The position numbers and the translations under genes were made by a program. The notes under the pieces were generated by a model. The model ran no database searches. It saw only the letters and a list, made by a program, of their open reading frames with translations, and had not been told where the DNA came from. From positions 1 through 64,000 of the forward strand of contig PVUG01000001.1 in NCBI GenBank assembly GCA_003001975.1: DNA of 64,000 nucleotides. Reading direction: 5' to 3'. This DNA is from Martelella mediterranea (GTDB lineage: Bacteria > Pseudomonadota > Alphaproteobacteria > Rhizobiales > Rhizobiaceae). How positions within the stretch are numbered: position 1 is the stretch's first letter; every line of letters starts with the position of its first letter. Below, piece after piece: positions 56,351 to 64,000 of this stretch.

Positions 56351-57763
56351 ATGTCCGATACCAGCACCTCTCCCAAACCCGTTCACGTCATCGGCGGCGG
56401 CCTTGCCGGCTCCGAAGCGGCATGGCAGATCGCCAATCGCGGCGTTCCGGTGATCCTACACGAAATGCGCGGTGTTCGCGAAACGGCGGCACACAAGACC
56501 GATGGGCTTGCCGAACTGGTCTGCTCCAACTCGTTCCGCTCCGATGATGCCACCAGCAATGCCGTCGGCGTCATCCATGCCGAAATGCGCATGGCAAATT
56601 CGCTGATCATGGCCTCAGCCGATGCCCATCAGGTGCCCGCCGGCGGCGCGCTGGCCGTCGACCGCGTCGGGTTTTCCGATGCTGTGAGCGAAAAGCTTGC
56701 CACTCATCCGCTGGTCACCATCGTGCGCGAGGAAGTCACGGCGCTGCCGCCGGAAGACTGGGATCAGGCGATCATCGCCACCGGACCGCTGACGGCCCCT
56801 GCCCTTGCCGAAGCGATCAGCGCGAACACCGGCAAGGAAGCGCTGGCCTTTTTCGATGCCATCGCGCCCATCGTCTACCGTGACACGGTCGACATGGATA
56901 TCTGCTGGTACCAGTCGCGCTACGACAAGGTCGGTCCCGGCGGCACGGGCAAGGACTATATCAACTGCCCGATGAACGAGGCAGAATACAACGCCTTCAT
57001 CGATGCGCTGATTGCCGGCGACAAGACAGATTTCAAGGAATGGGAAGGCACGCCCTATTTCGATGGCTGCCTGCCAATCGAGGTGATGGCCGAACGCGGC
57101 CGCGAGACACTGCGCCACGGCCCGATGAAGCCGATGGGCCTGACCAATGCCCACAAGCCGAACGAAAAGCCCTATGCGGTGGTGCAGCTCCGTCAGGATA
57201 ACGCACTCGGCACGCTCTACAACATGGTCGGGTTCCAGACCAAGCTGCGCTACGGCGCCCAGAAGGACGTGCTGAAGATGATTCCCGGCCTTCAGGAAGC
57301 GGAGTTCGCCCGCCTCGGCGGCCTGCACCGCAATACCTATCTGAACTCACCGACGCTGCTCGACGCAACGCTGACGCTCAAGGGGCGGCCGGGTCTCAGG
57401 TTTGCCGGACAGATCACCGGCTGCGAGGGCTATGTGGAAAGCGCCAGCATCGGCCTTCTCGCCGGGCGATTCGCCGCAGCGGAACGGCTTGGGCAGGCCC
57501 CGGTGGCACCGCCGCCGGAAACCGCGCTCGGCGCCCTGCTCGGCCACGTCACCGGCGGGCACATTGCCCATCAAGAGGAAGGCGGAAAGCGCTCGTTCCA
57601 GCCGATGAATGTCAATTTCGGCCTGTTCCCCGAGCTGGAACCCGGCGCGCTGATCGATCCCGAGACCGGCAAGCGGCCGCGCGGCAAGGCCAAATCATCG
57701 GTAAAGAAGCAGCTTGTGGCCAAACGCGCGCTGGAGGCCTGCAAAACCTGGGTCGACGGCTGA
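56351..57763 (+). CDS. trmFO: Methylenetetrahydrofolate-tRNA-(uracil-5-)-methyltransferase
   Basis: The 470-residue flavoprotein has the FAD motif [18 protein letters not shown] (about residues 11-28), [19 protein letters not shown] with the conserved cysteine, and the C-terminal [11 protein letters not shown] and [12 protein letters not shown] of TrmFO. It methylates U54 of tRNA using methylenetetrahydrofolate. In alphaproteobacteria it replaces the SAM-dependent TrmA. Confidence 0.97.
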   Translation: MSDTSTSPKPVHVIGGGLAGSEAAWQIANRGVPVILHEMRGVRETAAHKTDGLAELVCSNSFRSDDATSNAVGVIHAEMRMANSLIMASADAHQVPAGGALAVDRVGFSDAVSEKLATHPLVTIVREEVTALPPEDWDQAIIATGPLTAPALAEAISANTGKEALAFFDAIAPIVYRDTVDMDICWYQSRYDKVGPGGTGKDYINCPMNEAEYNAFIDALIAGDKTDFKEWEGTPYFDGCLPIEVMAERGRETLRHGPMKPMGLTNAHKPNEKPYAVVQLRQDNALGTLYNMVGFQTKLRYGAQKDVLKMIPGLQEAEFARLGGLHRNTYLNSPTLLDATLTLKGRPGLRFAGQITGCEGYVESASIGLLAGRFAAAERLGQAPVAPPPETALGALLGHVTGGHIAHQEEGGKRSFQPMNVNFGLFPELEPGALIDPETGKRPRGKAKSSVKKQLVAKRALEACKTWVDG

Positions 57764-57780
57764 CGCCGGCCCTCCCCTTG

Positions 57781-58203
57781 TCAGCGGGCGTTCAGCATCC
57801 AGGTTGAAACGTCCGCGGCATCCTGCTCGCTGCGGAAATGATAGTTTCCGCTGAAGAAATCGTTTTCGGGATAATCCACCTGCAGGCCATTGGCCTCCGG
57901 CAGCGCGCGCAGACGATAATCGCTCTGACTGACGATGATGGCCTGGCCCTTGCCGCGCCGGGAGCGATAAATCCCGACCTTGCCGTCCGACAGTCTGAGA
58001 AAGAAGGTCTCGATCTCGGTATCGCCAATGACCGCGGCGACATTCGAATCGGGATAACTGCGGCTGAATTCGCGGCTGGCCCATCCATTGGCCTCGTCCA
58101 CCGAGAATTCATCATCCGGTTTTTGCGCCTTCGCGCGTCCGAAAATGTAGTAAGCAGCAATGGCGACGGCCACAGCGATCAGAAGCCAGACCCAAGTTTC
58201 CAT
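57781..58203 (-). CDS. Small membrane-anchored protein, conserved hypothetical
   Basis: The 140-residue protein has one N-terminal membrane helix (about residues 4-22, VWLLIAVAVAIAAYYIFG) and a soluble domain with alternating beta-strand-like sequence (FFLRLSDGKVGIYRSRRGKGQAIIV split across about 67-91). No catalytic motif is seen. It is convergent with trmFO. The function is unknown. Confidence 0.8.
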   Translation of the reverse strand: METWVWLLIAVAVAIAAYYIFGRAKAQKPDDEFSVDEANGWASREFSRSYPDSNVAAVIGDTEIETFFLRLSDGKVGIYRSRRGKGQAIIVSQSDYRLRALPEANGLQVDYPENDFFSGNYHFRSEQDAADVSTWMLNAR

Positions 58204-58331
58204 TCACGCCCTTCCTCTCCTGATGCGGCACGCAAATAATCGCGACTGCATAAACGAATCCGGAGGGTGAATTCCGCGAAACTGGCCGGAAAACAGGCCT
58301 TAGATCCGATATTTCAGCGTGAGCATGCTCA

Positions 58332-59207
58332 TCAAATTTTGCGAAACAGTAAAGAGCGCATCATCAGGAGCTGCCTCTTCCACTGGACCGGCCGTATCTC
58401 TTCTTCAAGGATATTTTCGCCCAGTTTTTCAGCCTTTACAAGAATGTTCTCGCAGACTGACATAGGCAGATATGCCGGTGCAAGTGTTTTTGCAATACGG
58501 CCGGTTTCCCTGAATTTCGCCAGATGCGACCGGCCGAAGGACGCAAAAGCGCGGATCGCATTACCGACTCGCGCACGGTCGCTGGCAATCAGAAAGCTTT
58601 CCCGATTGAGCCCCGTGGCCGCCAGAATTTCGGTCGGCACGAATACCTGTCCGGCAGTCCTGTGGCGCGGCAACAGCAGCAGTGATCCGGCAACAGCCTG
58701 CGCAACACCGGCATGACCGGCGGCGTCTGCATGGGTTGCCGCAGCTTTCGGGTCCAGCACGAGGCTTGCGAGCTGGATCAGGGCCGAGGCGGTTTCACCG
58801 GCATAGCCTTCGAATTCCGAAGTCGTGCCCATCGGATCGTCATAAAGATCGAAAATCCGTGCTTCGGTCATGCGGATCAGCGGCTCGCGCGGCAGATGGA
58901 AGGTGTCGATGGCCGCAAGCAGGGCTGAGGCCGTCGGGTTCGCCTCGGTCGAGCCGTGACTGGCGCCTTCCAGAAGATCGCGCCAGTATTGCAGCCTCAC
59001 CTCGCCCGGCAGCGGCTCGCTGACCCGTTCGCGCACACGCGCAAGCTCGGCATTGAACACATAAAGTGCTGCAAGCGCACCGCGCCGGTCGGCCGGCGAA
59101 AGCAACGCTGCCAGATAACGGTCACGATCCGCTTCACGCAGTTCGGACAGCAGCAATCCTTCAGTTTCGGCGTGATCCGCCACGACACATGCTCCAGTGT
59201 TCTGCAA
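58332..59207 (-). CDS. Squalene/phytoene synthase-family protein (NDUFAF6-like)
   Basis: The 291-residue protein has the isoprenoid-synthase-like helical fold of the squalene/phytoene synthase family (DRDRYLAALLSPADRR at the start; RVRERVSEPLPGEVRLQYWRD). The aspartate-rich DxxxD motifs for prenyl-diphosphate metals are degraded: EARIFDLYDDP and the absence of a second intact motif argue against catalysis. In mitochondria the same non-catalytic form is NDUFAF6, a complex I assembly factor. It lies 27 bases downstream of an NDUFAF3-like gene in the same orientation, which supports a shared role. Confidence 0.82.
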   Translation of the reverse strand: MQNTGACVVADHAETEGLLLSELREADRDRYLAALLSPADRRGALAALYVFNAELARVRERVSEPLPGEVRLQYWRDLLEGASHGSTEANPTASALLAAIDTFHLPREPLIRMTEARIFDLYDDPMGTTSEFEGYAGETASALIQLASLVLDPKAAATHADAAGHAGVAQAVAGSLLLLPRHRTAGQVFVPTEILAATGLNRESFLIASDRARVGNAIRAFASFGRSHLAKFRETGRIAKTLAPAYLPMSVCENILVKAEKLGENILEEEIRPVQWKRQLLMMRSLLFRKI

Positions 59208-59234
59208 GTCCGTGAAACAAACCGGCCCGCTTTT

Positions 59235-59621
59235 TCACACGGCAATCAGCGCCGCGGCAACGGCACGCGATTCTCCAAGCAGGATATTATAGGTCCTGAC
59301 CGCAGCGCCGGTATTCATCGGATCAGCAACGATCTTTTTCGCGCGCAGAGCCTCACGCAGGGGCTTGGGCAGGATCACCATGTCGAGACCGGTTCCAACC
59401 AGCAGAACCTCGATCTCGTCGGCCTGATCCAGCACTCGCTCGAACGCGGATATCGTCATCTCCTCCGGCGTGGTCACATCCCAGCCGTGAATGCCGGACG
59501 GCACGCACAGCAGCGATCCGCGATGTGACATGTCGGCAAAGCGGAACCCGCCATTGCCGTAGGTGTCAATCGGCGCTGTCCCGGGAAAATGCGCCTCGCG
59601 GATTTCGATGCCACGCGCCAT
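59235..59621 (-). CDS. Mth938-like / NDUFAF3-family protein
   Basis: The 128-residue protein is of the Mth938 domain family, with GNGGFRFADMSHRGSLLCVP, VLLVGTGLDMV and the C-terminal AVRTYNILLGESRAVAAALI. The mitochondrial relative NDUFAF3 helps assemble complex I. It lies between secDF (4 bases away) and the NDUFAF6-like gene, a gene order seen in many alphaproteobacteria. Confidence 0.9.
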   Translation of the reverse strand: MARGIEIREAHFPGTAPIDTYGNGGFRFADMSHRGSLLCVPSGIHGWDVTTPEEMTISAFERVLDQADEIEVLLVGTGLDMVILPKPLREALRAKKIVADPMNTGAAVRTYNILLGESRAVAAALIAV

Positions 59622-59625
59622 CGGA

Positions 59626-62190
59626 TCAGATTCCCGTCACGGTTCCGCGTTCTTCCGGCGCGTCTTTCTCCGCATCCCTCTTCTGGAATGTATCGGGCCG
59701 CAGCTTGAAGGCGATCAGGATCGGCGCTGCGATATAGATCGACGAATAGGTGCCGATCGCCACGCCGAACAGCATCGCGAAGGTGAAGGACCGGATCACC
59801 TCACCGCCGAACAGATAGAGTGCGGCCAGTGCAAGCAATGTCGTCAACGCGGTCAGGATGGTTCGCGAGAGGGTATGGTTGATCGAGATATCGAGCAGCT
59901 CCGGCAGCGGCATCTTCTGATACCGCCTCAGATTCTCGCGTACGCGGTCATAGACCACCACCGTATCGTTCAGCGAATAGCCGACGATTGTCAGCACCGC
60001 GGCAATACTGGTGAGATTGAACTCGACCCCCGTCAGCACGAAGATACCGATGGTCAACAGCACGTCATGCGCGGTCGCGATGATCGCGCCGACGGCAAAC
60101 TGCCATTCGAAGCGGAACCAGATATAGATCAGGATCGCGATCAGCGAAGCCAGCACGCCAATGGTCGCAGAGCGTGACAGTTCGCCGGAAACGACCGGTC
60201 CCACGACTTCGACACGAACGAAATCATAGCTGCTTTCCAGCGTGCTGCGAATTTTGGAAATCGCGCTCTGTTCGGCATTGGCGCCGCCATCCTGCGCCTG
60301 AATCCGGATCAGTACATCCTTGTCGGACCCGAACCCCTGCGCCTGCACAGCGCCGATATTCAGGCCGTTCAGGTCGGTACGGATCTGACTGATGTCTGCC
60401 GGGCCCGACTTCGATTCCACCTGCACGACCGAGCCGCCTGTGAAATCGATGCCGAGATTCATGCCATGGGTCCCGAAACCGATGACGGAGGCAACAACGA
60501 GAACCGCCGACGTGATGAACGAAATCCTGCGGAAATTCATGAAGGAGAAATTGATGCCGTCGAACATGCCCGTGCGAATGCCCTTCGGCAGTTCTTTCGG
60601 ACGGCGGCGACGGACCCATTCGGAAATCATGAAGCGGGTCAGATAGAAGGCGCTGAAGATCGTGGTCAGGATACCGATGGCCAGCGTGATCGCAAAACCG
60701 CGCACCGGACCGGAACCGAGGAAAAACAGGATCACGGCCGCAATCAGCGTGGTCAGGTTGGCGTCGATAATGGTTGCGAATGCCCGACGGAAACCGGAAT
60801 CGACGGCCTGAACGACACTGCGGCCATTGCGCCGCCGCTCTTCGCGGATGCGCTCATAGATCAGAACGTTCGAGTCGACCGCCATACCGATGGTCAGCAC
60901 GATACCGGCAATACCGGGAAGCGTCAGTGTCGCGCCGATAATGCTCAGGAGCGCGATCAGCAGCACGATGTTGAAGAACAGCGCGATATTCGCGACCACG
61001 CCGAACATGCCGTAAAACGCGACCATGAAGATGACGACCAGGGCCGCACCGATCACCGAAGCGAGAACGCCGGCGCGGATCGAGTCGGCACCAAGGCTCG
61101 GCCCGACCGTGCGTTCCTCGACCACCGTCAGCGTGGCCGGCAGCGCACCGGCGCGCAGCAGCACGGCAAGGTCGTTAGCGCCCTGGACCGAGAAGTTGCC
61201 GGAAATCTGACCTGACCCACCAAGGATCGGCTCGTTGATCACCGGCGCCGAGACGATCTGATCGTCGAGCACGATGGCGAACGGCCGGCCGACATTCTGC
61301 TGGGTTGCCTGGGCAAACCGCTGGGCGCCGCGCGAATCGAAGCGGAAGTTGACGACCGGTTCATTGGTGCGCTGGTCGAAGGCCGCCTTGGCGTCGACCA
61401 GATCCTCACCTGAAATCAGCGCCCGCTTTTCGATCACATAGGGAACCGGCGGATCATCCATCGAATAGAGCACTTCGTCGCCTGCCGGCGGACGGCCCTC
61501 GATTGCGTCCTGCGCGTTAACCGTGGTGTCGACCATGTGGAAGGTCAGCTTCGCGGTCTTGTTCAGGAGCGCCTTCAAACGCTGCGGATCATCGAGACCG
61601 GGCACCTGAACGATGATGCGGTCATCGCCCTGCCGCTGGATCAGCGGCTCGGTAGTGCCGAGCTCGTCGACGCGGCGACGGATAACCTCAATCGACTGCT
61701 GTACGGCCGAGCGCATGCGATAGTCAATACCGGCTTCCGTGAGCGAAAGCTGGATCAGACCGTTTTCATCATCGGAAATGCTGACTTCCTGAAACGTGCC
61801 GCCGTTGAGCGTCCCGGCATTCACGGTTTCGGCCAGAGGCATAAGCGCCTCTTCGGCAGCGGCATACTGATCGGGATCGGTGATGCGCACCTGTGCCGTC
61901 TCGCCCGAACCGGAAAGGCCGGTGTAGCGCACCTGTGCTTCGCGCAGATCGGCGCGGACATCGTCGACCAGCGTATTCAGGCGATCGGTGACAATGTCGG
62001 AACGATCGACCTGAAGCATGATGTAGGAACCGCCCTGCAGGTCGAGACCGAGGGTGACCTTGCTGTCCGGCATCCATCCGGGAAGTTTTGCCAGCTGCTG
62101 GTCGCTGAACAGGTTCGGAACGGCAATCACCACCCCCAGCACCACAACAAGCCAGATGAATAAGGTCTTCCAACGGGAAAAATACAGCAT
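59626..62190 (-). CDS. secDF: Fused protein translocase subunit SecDF
   Basis: The 854-residue protein joins SecD (about residues 1-520, with first helix FIWLVVVLGVVIAVPNLF, GLDLQGGSYIML and a large periplasmic P1 domain) and SecF (about 555-850, starting after RRRRPKELPKG, with INLGIDFTGGS-type GIDFTGGSVVQV). About twelve membrane helices are predicted. SecDF uses the proton gradient to help the Sec translocon release proteins. ATG 62190 is chosen because the first helix follows at once; the longer frame to 62241 has no conserved sequence. It lies near yajC as in most bacteria. Confidence 0.97.
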   Translation of the reverse strand: MLYFSRWKTLFIWLVVVLGVVIAVPNLFSDQQLAKLPGWMPDSKVTLGLDLQGGSYIMLQVDRSDIVTDRLNTLVDDVRADLREAQVRYTGLSGSGETAQVRITDPDQYAAAEEALMPLAETVNAGTLNGGTFQEVSISDDENGLIQLSLTEAGIDYRMRSAVQQSIEVIRRRVDELGTTEPLIQRQGDDRIIVQVPGLDDPQRLKALLNKTAKLTFHMVDTTVNAQDAIEGRPPAGDEVLYSMDDPPVPYVIEKRALISGEDLVDAKAAFDQRTNEPVVNFRFDSRGAQRFAQATQQNVGRPFAIVLDDQIVSAPVINEPILGGSGQISGNFSVQGANDLAVLLRAGALPATLTVVEERTVGPSLGADSIRAGVLASVIGAALVVIFMVAFYGMFGVVANIALFFNIVLLIALLSIIGATLTLPGIAGIVLTIGMAVDSNVLIYERIREERRRNGRSVVQAVDSGFRRAFATIIDANLTTLIAAVILFFLGSGPVRGFAITLAIGILTTIFSAFYLTRFMISEWVRRRRPKELPKGIRTGMFDGINFSFMNFRRISFITSAVLVVASVIGFGTHGMNLGIDFTGGSVVQVESKSGPADISQIRTDLNGLNIGAVQAQGFGSDKDVLIRIQAQDGGANAEQSAISKIRSTLESSYDFVRVEVVGPVVSGELSRSATIGVLASLIAILIYIWFRFEWQFAVGAIIATAHDVLLTIGIFVLTGVEFNLTSIAAVLTIVGYSLNDTVVVYDRVRENLRRYQKMPLPELLDISINHTLSRTILTALTTLLALAALYLFGGEVIRSFTFAMLFGVAIGTYSSIYIAAPILIAFKLRPDTFQKRDAEKDAPEERGTVTGI

Positions 62191-62360
62191 GAAGGTCTCG
62201 GTTCGTCGGTTTTCACGAAGCAGGCGACACCCTTCAGGCATCGCCCCGTCTGTTTGTCAGCCCATCAACCGGCACGGTCAGTCCCGGCAGTGCATGCACC
62301 AATGCAAATCCGGCCCAATCCCGCCTTTTTCAGGGCGACACCGGACCGTTTGCAGTCTCA

Positions 62361-62711
62361 TCAGCTTTTTGACTTGGCGTCTTCAGTCTTGACCGGCTCG
62401 CCCTTGACGCGAACATCGGACACATAGCTGCGCATGATCCGGGTGCGGACGCCTTCGGCGATCTCGACTTCCAGCTCGCTGTCATCGACCACCTTGGTCA
62501 CCTTGCCGACGATACCGCCGCCGGTGACCACCTGATCGCCGCGGCGAATGGCAGCCAGCGTTTCCTGGCGCTTCTTGGCCTGGCGGCGCTGCGGGCGGAT
62601 CAACAGGAAGTACCAGATCGCCATCAAAGGCACGAACAGGAAGATCATTTCGAGACCCGATCCCATCGCGCCTGCGCCGCCCGCTGCCTGGGCATAAGCC
62701 GTGCTAAACAT
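62361..62711 (-). CDS. yajC: Preprotein translocase subunit YajC
   Basis: The 116-residue protein has one N-terminal membrane helix (about residues 18-38, GLEMIFLFVPLMAIWYFLLIRP split) followed by the YajC consensus RRQAKKRQETLAAIRRGDQVVTGGGIVG. It is part of the SecDF-YajC complex and precedes secDF by about 170 bases. ATG 62711 is preferred; the TTG at 62720 is too close to the GAGGAG site. Confidence 0.96.
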   Translation of the reverse strand: MFSTAYAQAAGGAGAMGSGLEMIFLFVPLMAIWYFLLIRPQRRQAKKRQETLAAIRRGDQVVTGGGIVGKVTKVVDDSELEVEIAEGVRTRIMRSYVSDVRVKGEPVKTEDAKSKS

Positions 62712-62930
62712 GTCGTTCAAAACTCCTCAAACCATAAACGGGGCTCACGCCCCTCGGATGTGTCGCCGGTATATAGTCGGAGGCCAGTTCAATGCAACAA
62801 TAGCGGCAAAAACAAGCGTGCTTTTTGGGGTGAAGCGACCTTTTTACCAGCATTTCGACCTTGCAAGGGCGGCAAAAACCGAAAAGCTGTGTGCCCAAAA
62901 GACTGCTTTTCGAAATCAAGGGAGTAGAAA

Positions 62931-63800
62931 TTGGGAAAAAAATCCACCGATGCGCTGATCGCGGAAGTCAGAAGACTCGCCGATGCGCTGGAACGCATGG
63001 GGCCAACCCCGGCACGCGAAAGCGACCTCGATGCTGCCGACTGTTTCGTCTGGAAACCGGAGGCCCGCTACCTCGCACCGGTCGGCAAGCCAAGCCGCGT
63101 CACCCTTTCGCTGATCCACGGCGTCGATCACGTGCGCGACATTCTCTATGACAACACCCTGCGTTTTGCCGAAGGCTTTCCCGCCAACAATGCGCTGCTG
63201 TGGGGCGCGCGCGGCATGGGCAAATCATCGCTGGTCAAGGCGATCCATGCCGAAATCGTGACGAATCCGGCGATCAAGCTGAAGCTGGTGGAACTCTACC
63301 GAGAAGATATCGGTTCGCTTGGCGACCTTCTCGACATCCTCAAGGCTTCGCCATACCGGTTCCTGCTGTTTACCGACGACCTTTCCTTCGATCACGACGA
63401 CGGCGCCTATAAATCACTGAAAGCGGCACTGGATGGCGGCGTCGAGGGCCGGCCGGACAATGTCCTGCTTTACGCCACCTCCAACCGCCGGCACCTGATG
63501 CCGCGCGACATGATCGAAAACGAACGCTCCACCGCGATCAATCCGTCGGAGGCGACCGAGGAAAAGGTCTCGCTTTCCGACCGTTTCGGCCTGTGGCTCG
63601 GCTTCCACAAATGCAGCCAGGACGACTATCTCGCCATGATCGACGGCTATGCCGCCCATTTCAACCTGGATGGGAATAGCGACGAACTGCACGCCGAAGC
63701 CCTCACCTGGGCAACCACGCGCGGCGGCCGTTCAGGCCGGGTCGCATGGCAGTTCGTGCAGGATATCGCCGGCCGCCAGAGGAAGCATCTGTCGCTTTGA
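62931..63800 (+). CDS. DUF815-family ATP-binding protein
   Basis: The 289-residue AAA-type protein has Walker A LLWGARGMGKSSL (about residues 87-99), a Walker B-like FLLFTDDLSF and the family block YATSNRRHLMPRDM. The start is TTG at 62931, with GGAG seven bases upstream. The conserved sequence begins immediately, so no ATG fits better. DUF815 proteins are widespread next to secDF/yajC in alphaproteobacteria; their role is not known. Confidence 0.92.
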   Translation: MGKKSTDALIAEVRRLADALERMGPTPARESDLDAADCFVWKPEARYLAPVGKPSRVTLSLIHGVDHVRDILYDNTLRFAEGFPANNALLWGARGMGKSSLVKAIHAEIVTNPAIKLKLVELYREDIGSLGDLLDILKASPYRFLLFTDDLSFDHDDGAYKSLKAALDGGVEGRPDNVLLYATSNRRHLMPRDMIENERSTAINPSEATEEKVSLSDRFGLWLGFHKCSQDDYLAMIDGYAAHFNLDGNSDELHAEALTWATTRGGRSGRVAWQFVQDIAGRQRKHLSL

Positions 63801-63863
63801 GAGGGCGGGAGTATGGGCCGGAGAGAATGCAGACGCAAAGGCAGGCCGGAAAGGCCTGGCCCG

Positions 63864-63925
63864 GACTGCTGACAAAGCTCGCCCCGCTCTCCTTCGTCAC
63901 CCTCGGGCTTGACCCGAGGGTCTAA
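63864..63925 (+). repeat. Dispersed palindromic repeat, copy C
   Basis: The unit begins GACTGCTGACAAAGCTCG and ends in CGTCA, then the palindrome CCCTCGGGC-TTGA-CCCGAGGG (about 63900-63921). It matches copy A at 51976-52035 over about 60 bases, allowing changes that keep the stem paired. Confidence 0.65.
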
Positions 63926-64000
63926 GCACGCATGAACGCGACAAGCGTATCGGGTAAAAAGTCAATTTCAAACAAATCATTACGGACCGCCAACGCCGCT

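Overview
The window is high-GC DNA (roughly 60%) with alphaproteobacterial, most probably Hyphomicrobiales/Rhizobiaceae-type, gene content. The evidence is an agp-style alpha-galactoside operon laid out as in Sinorhizobium meliloti, a fused secDF next to yajC, homologues of mitochondrial complex I accessory proteins (NDUFS4, NDUFAF3 and NDUFAF6 families), a RES/DUF2384 toxin-antitoxin pair, and tRNA genes with encoded CCA ends. Genus-level placement is inference.

Layout. 1-2980 is a worn accessory segment: the N-terminal part of a Lon-like AAA+ ATPase leaving the left edge, a divergent metallophosphoesterase, a gene fragment and a frameshifted IS21-type istA remnant. 2980-8977 is a ROK regulator facing an ATPase-permease-permease-binding protein importer and a DUF1868 2H-phosphoesterase. 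9534-16551 is the most unusual block: a TPR membrane regulator divergent from an operon for a small protein, an exported sulfatase, an exported HAD phosphatase and an exported eight-haem cytochrome with HEAT/TPR-like repeats. 17085-22685 holds tRNA-Arg, an NDUFS4-family subunit, a PAS-PAS-GGDEF cyclase and a frameshifted DUF2339 membrane protein. 22804-31346 is a complete siderophore-iron cluster read right to left: FecI-type sigma, FecR, TonB receptor with STN domain, FhuD, fused FhuB, FhuF, FhuC.

31551-32632 is a type II toxin-antitoxin pair with a clear promoter/operator. 32728-41271 is mostly metabolism: tRNA-Lys, PhzF, Nudix, an aminotransferase, ilvC, TetR, a QorR/QorB-like pair and pdxJ. 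Between TetR and the HxlR gene lie two tandem small-RNA candidates, each with a 5' hairpin, a CCUCC stretch and a strong terminator. 41622-51873 is the agp region: AraC regulator, GH4 glycosidase, binding protein, two permeases, a double ATPase and a second GH4 enzyme. 52227-55910 encodes phosphoketolase and acetate kinase, with a possible FNR/FixK box upstream. 56351-63800 is housekeeping: trmFO, a small membrane protein, NDUFAF6-like and NDUFAF3-like proteins, secDF, yajC and a DUF815 ATPase.

Best candidates for something undescribed are the sulfatase/HAD/octahaem cytochrome operon, the tandem sRNA candidates, and a dispersed palindromic repeat with copies near 52.0 kb and 63.9 kb. All functional calls rest on reading motifs by eye; no database search was run.
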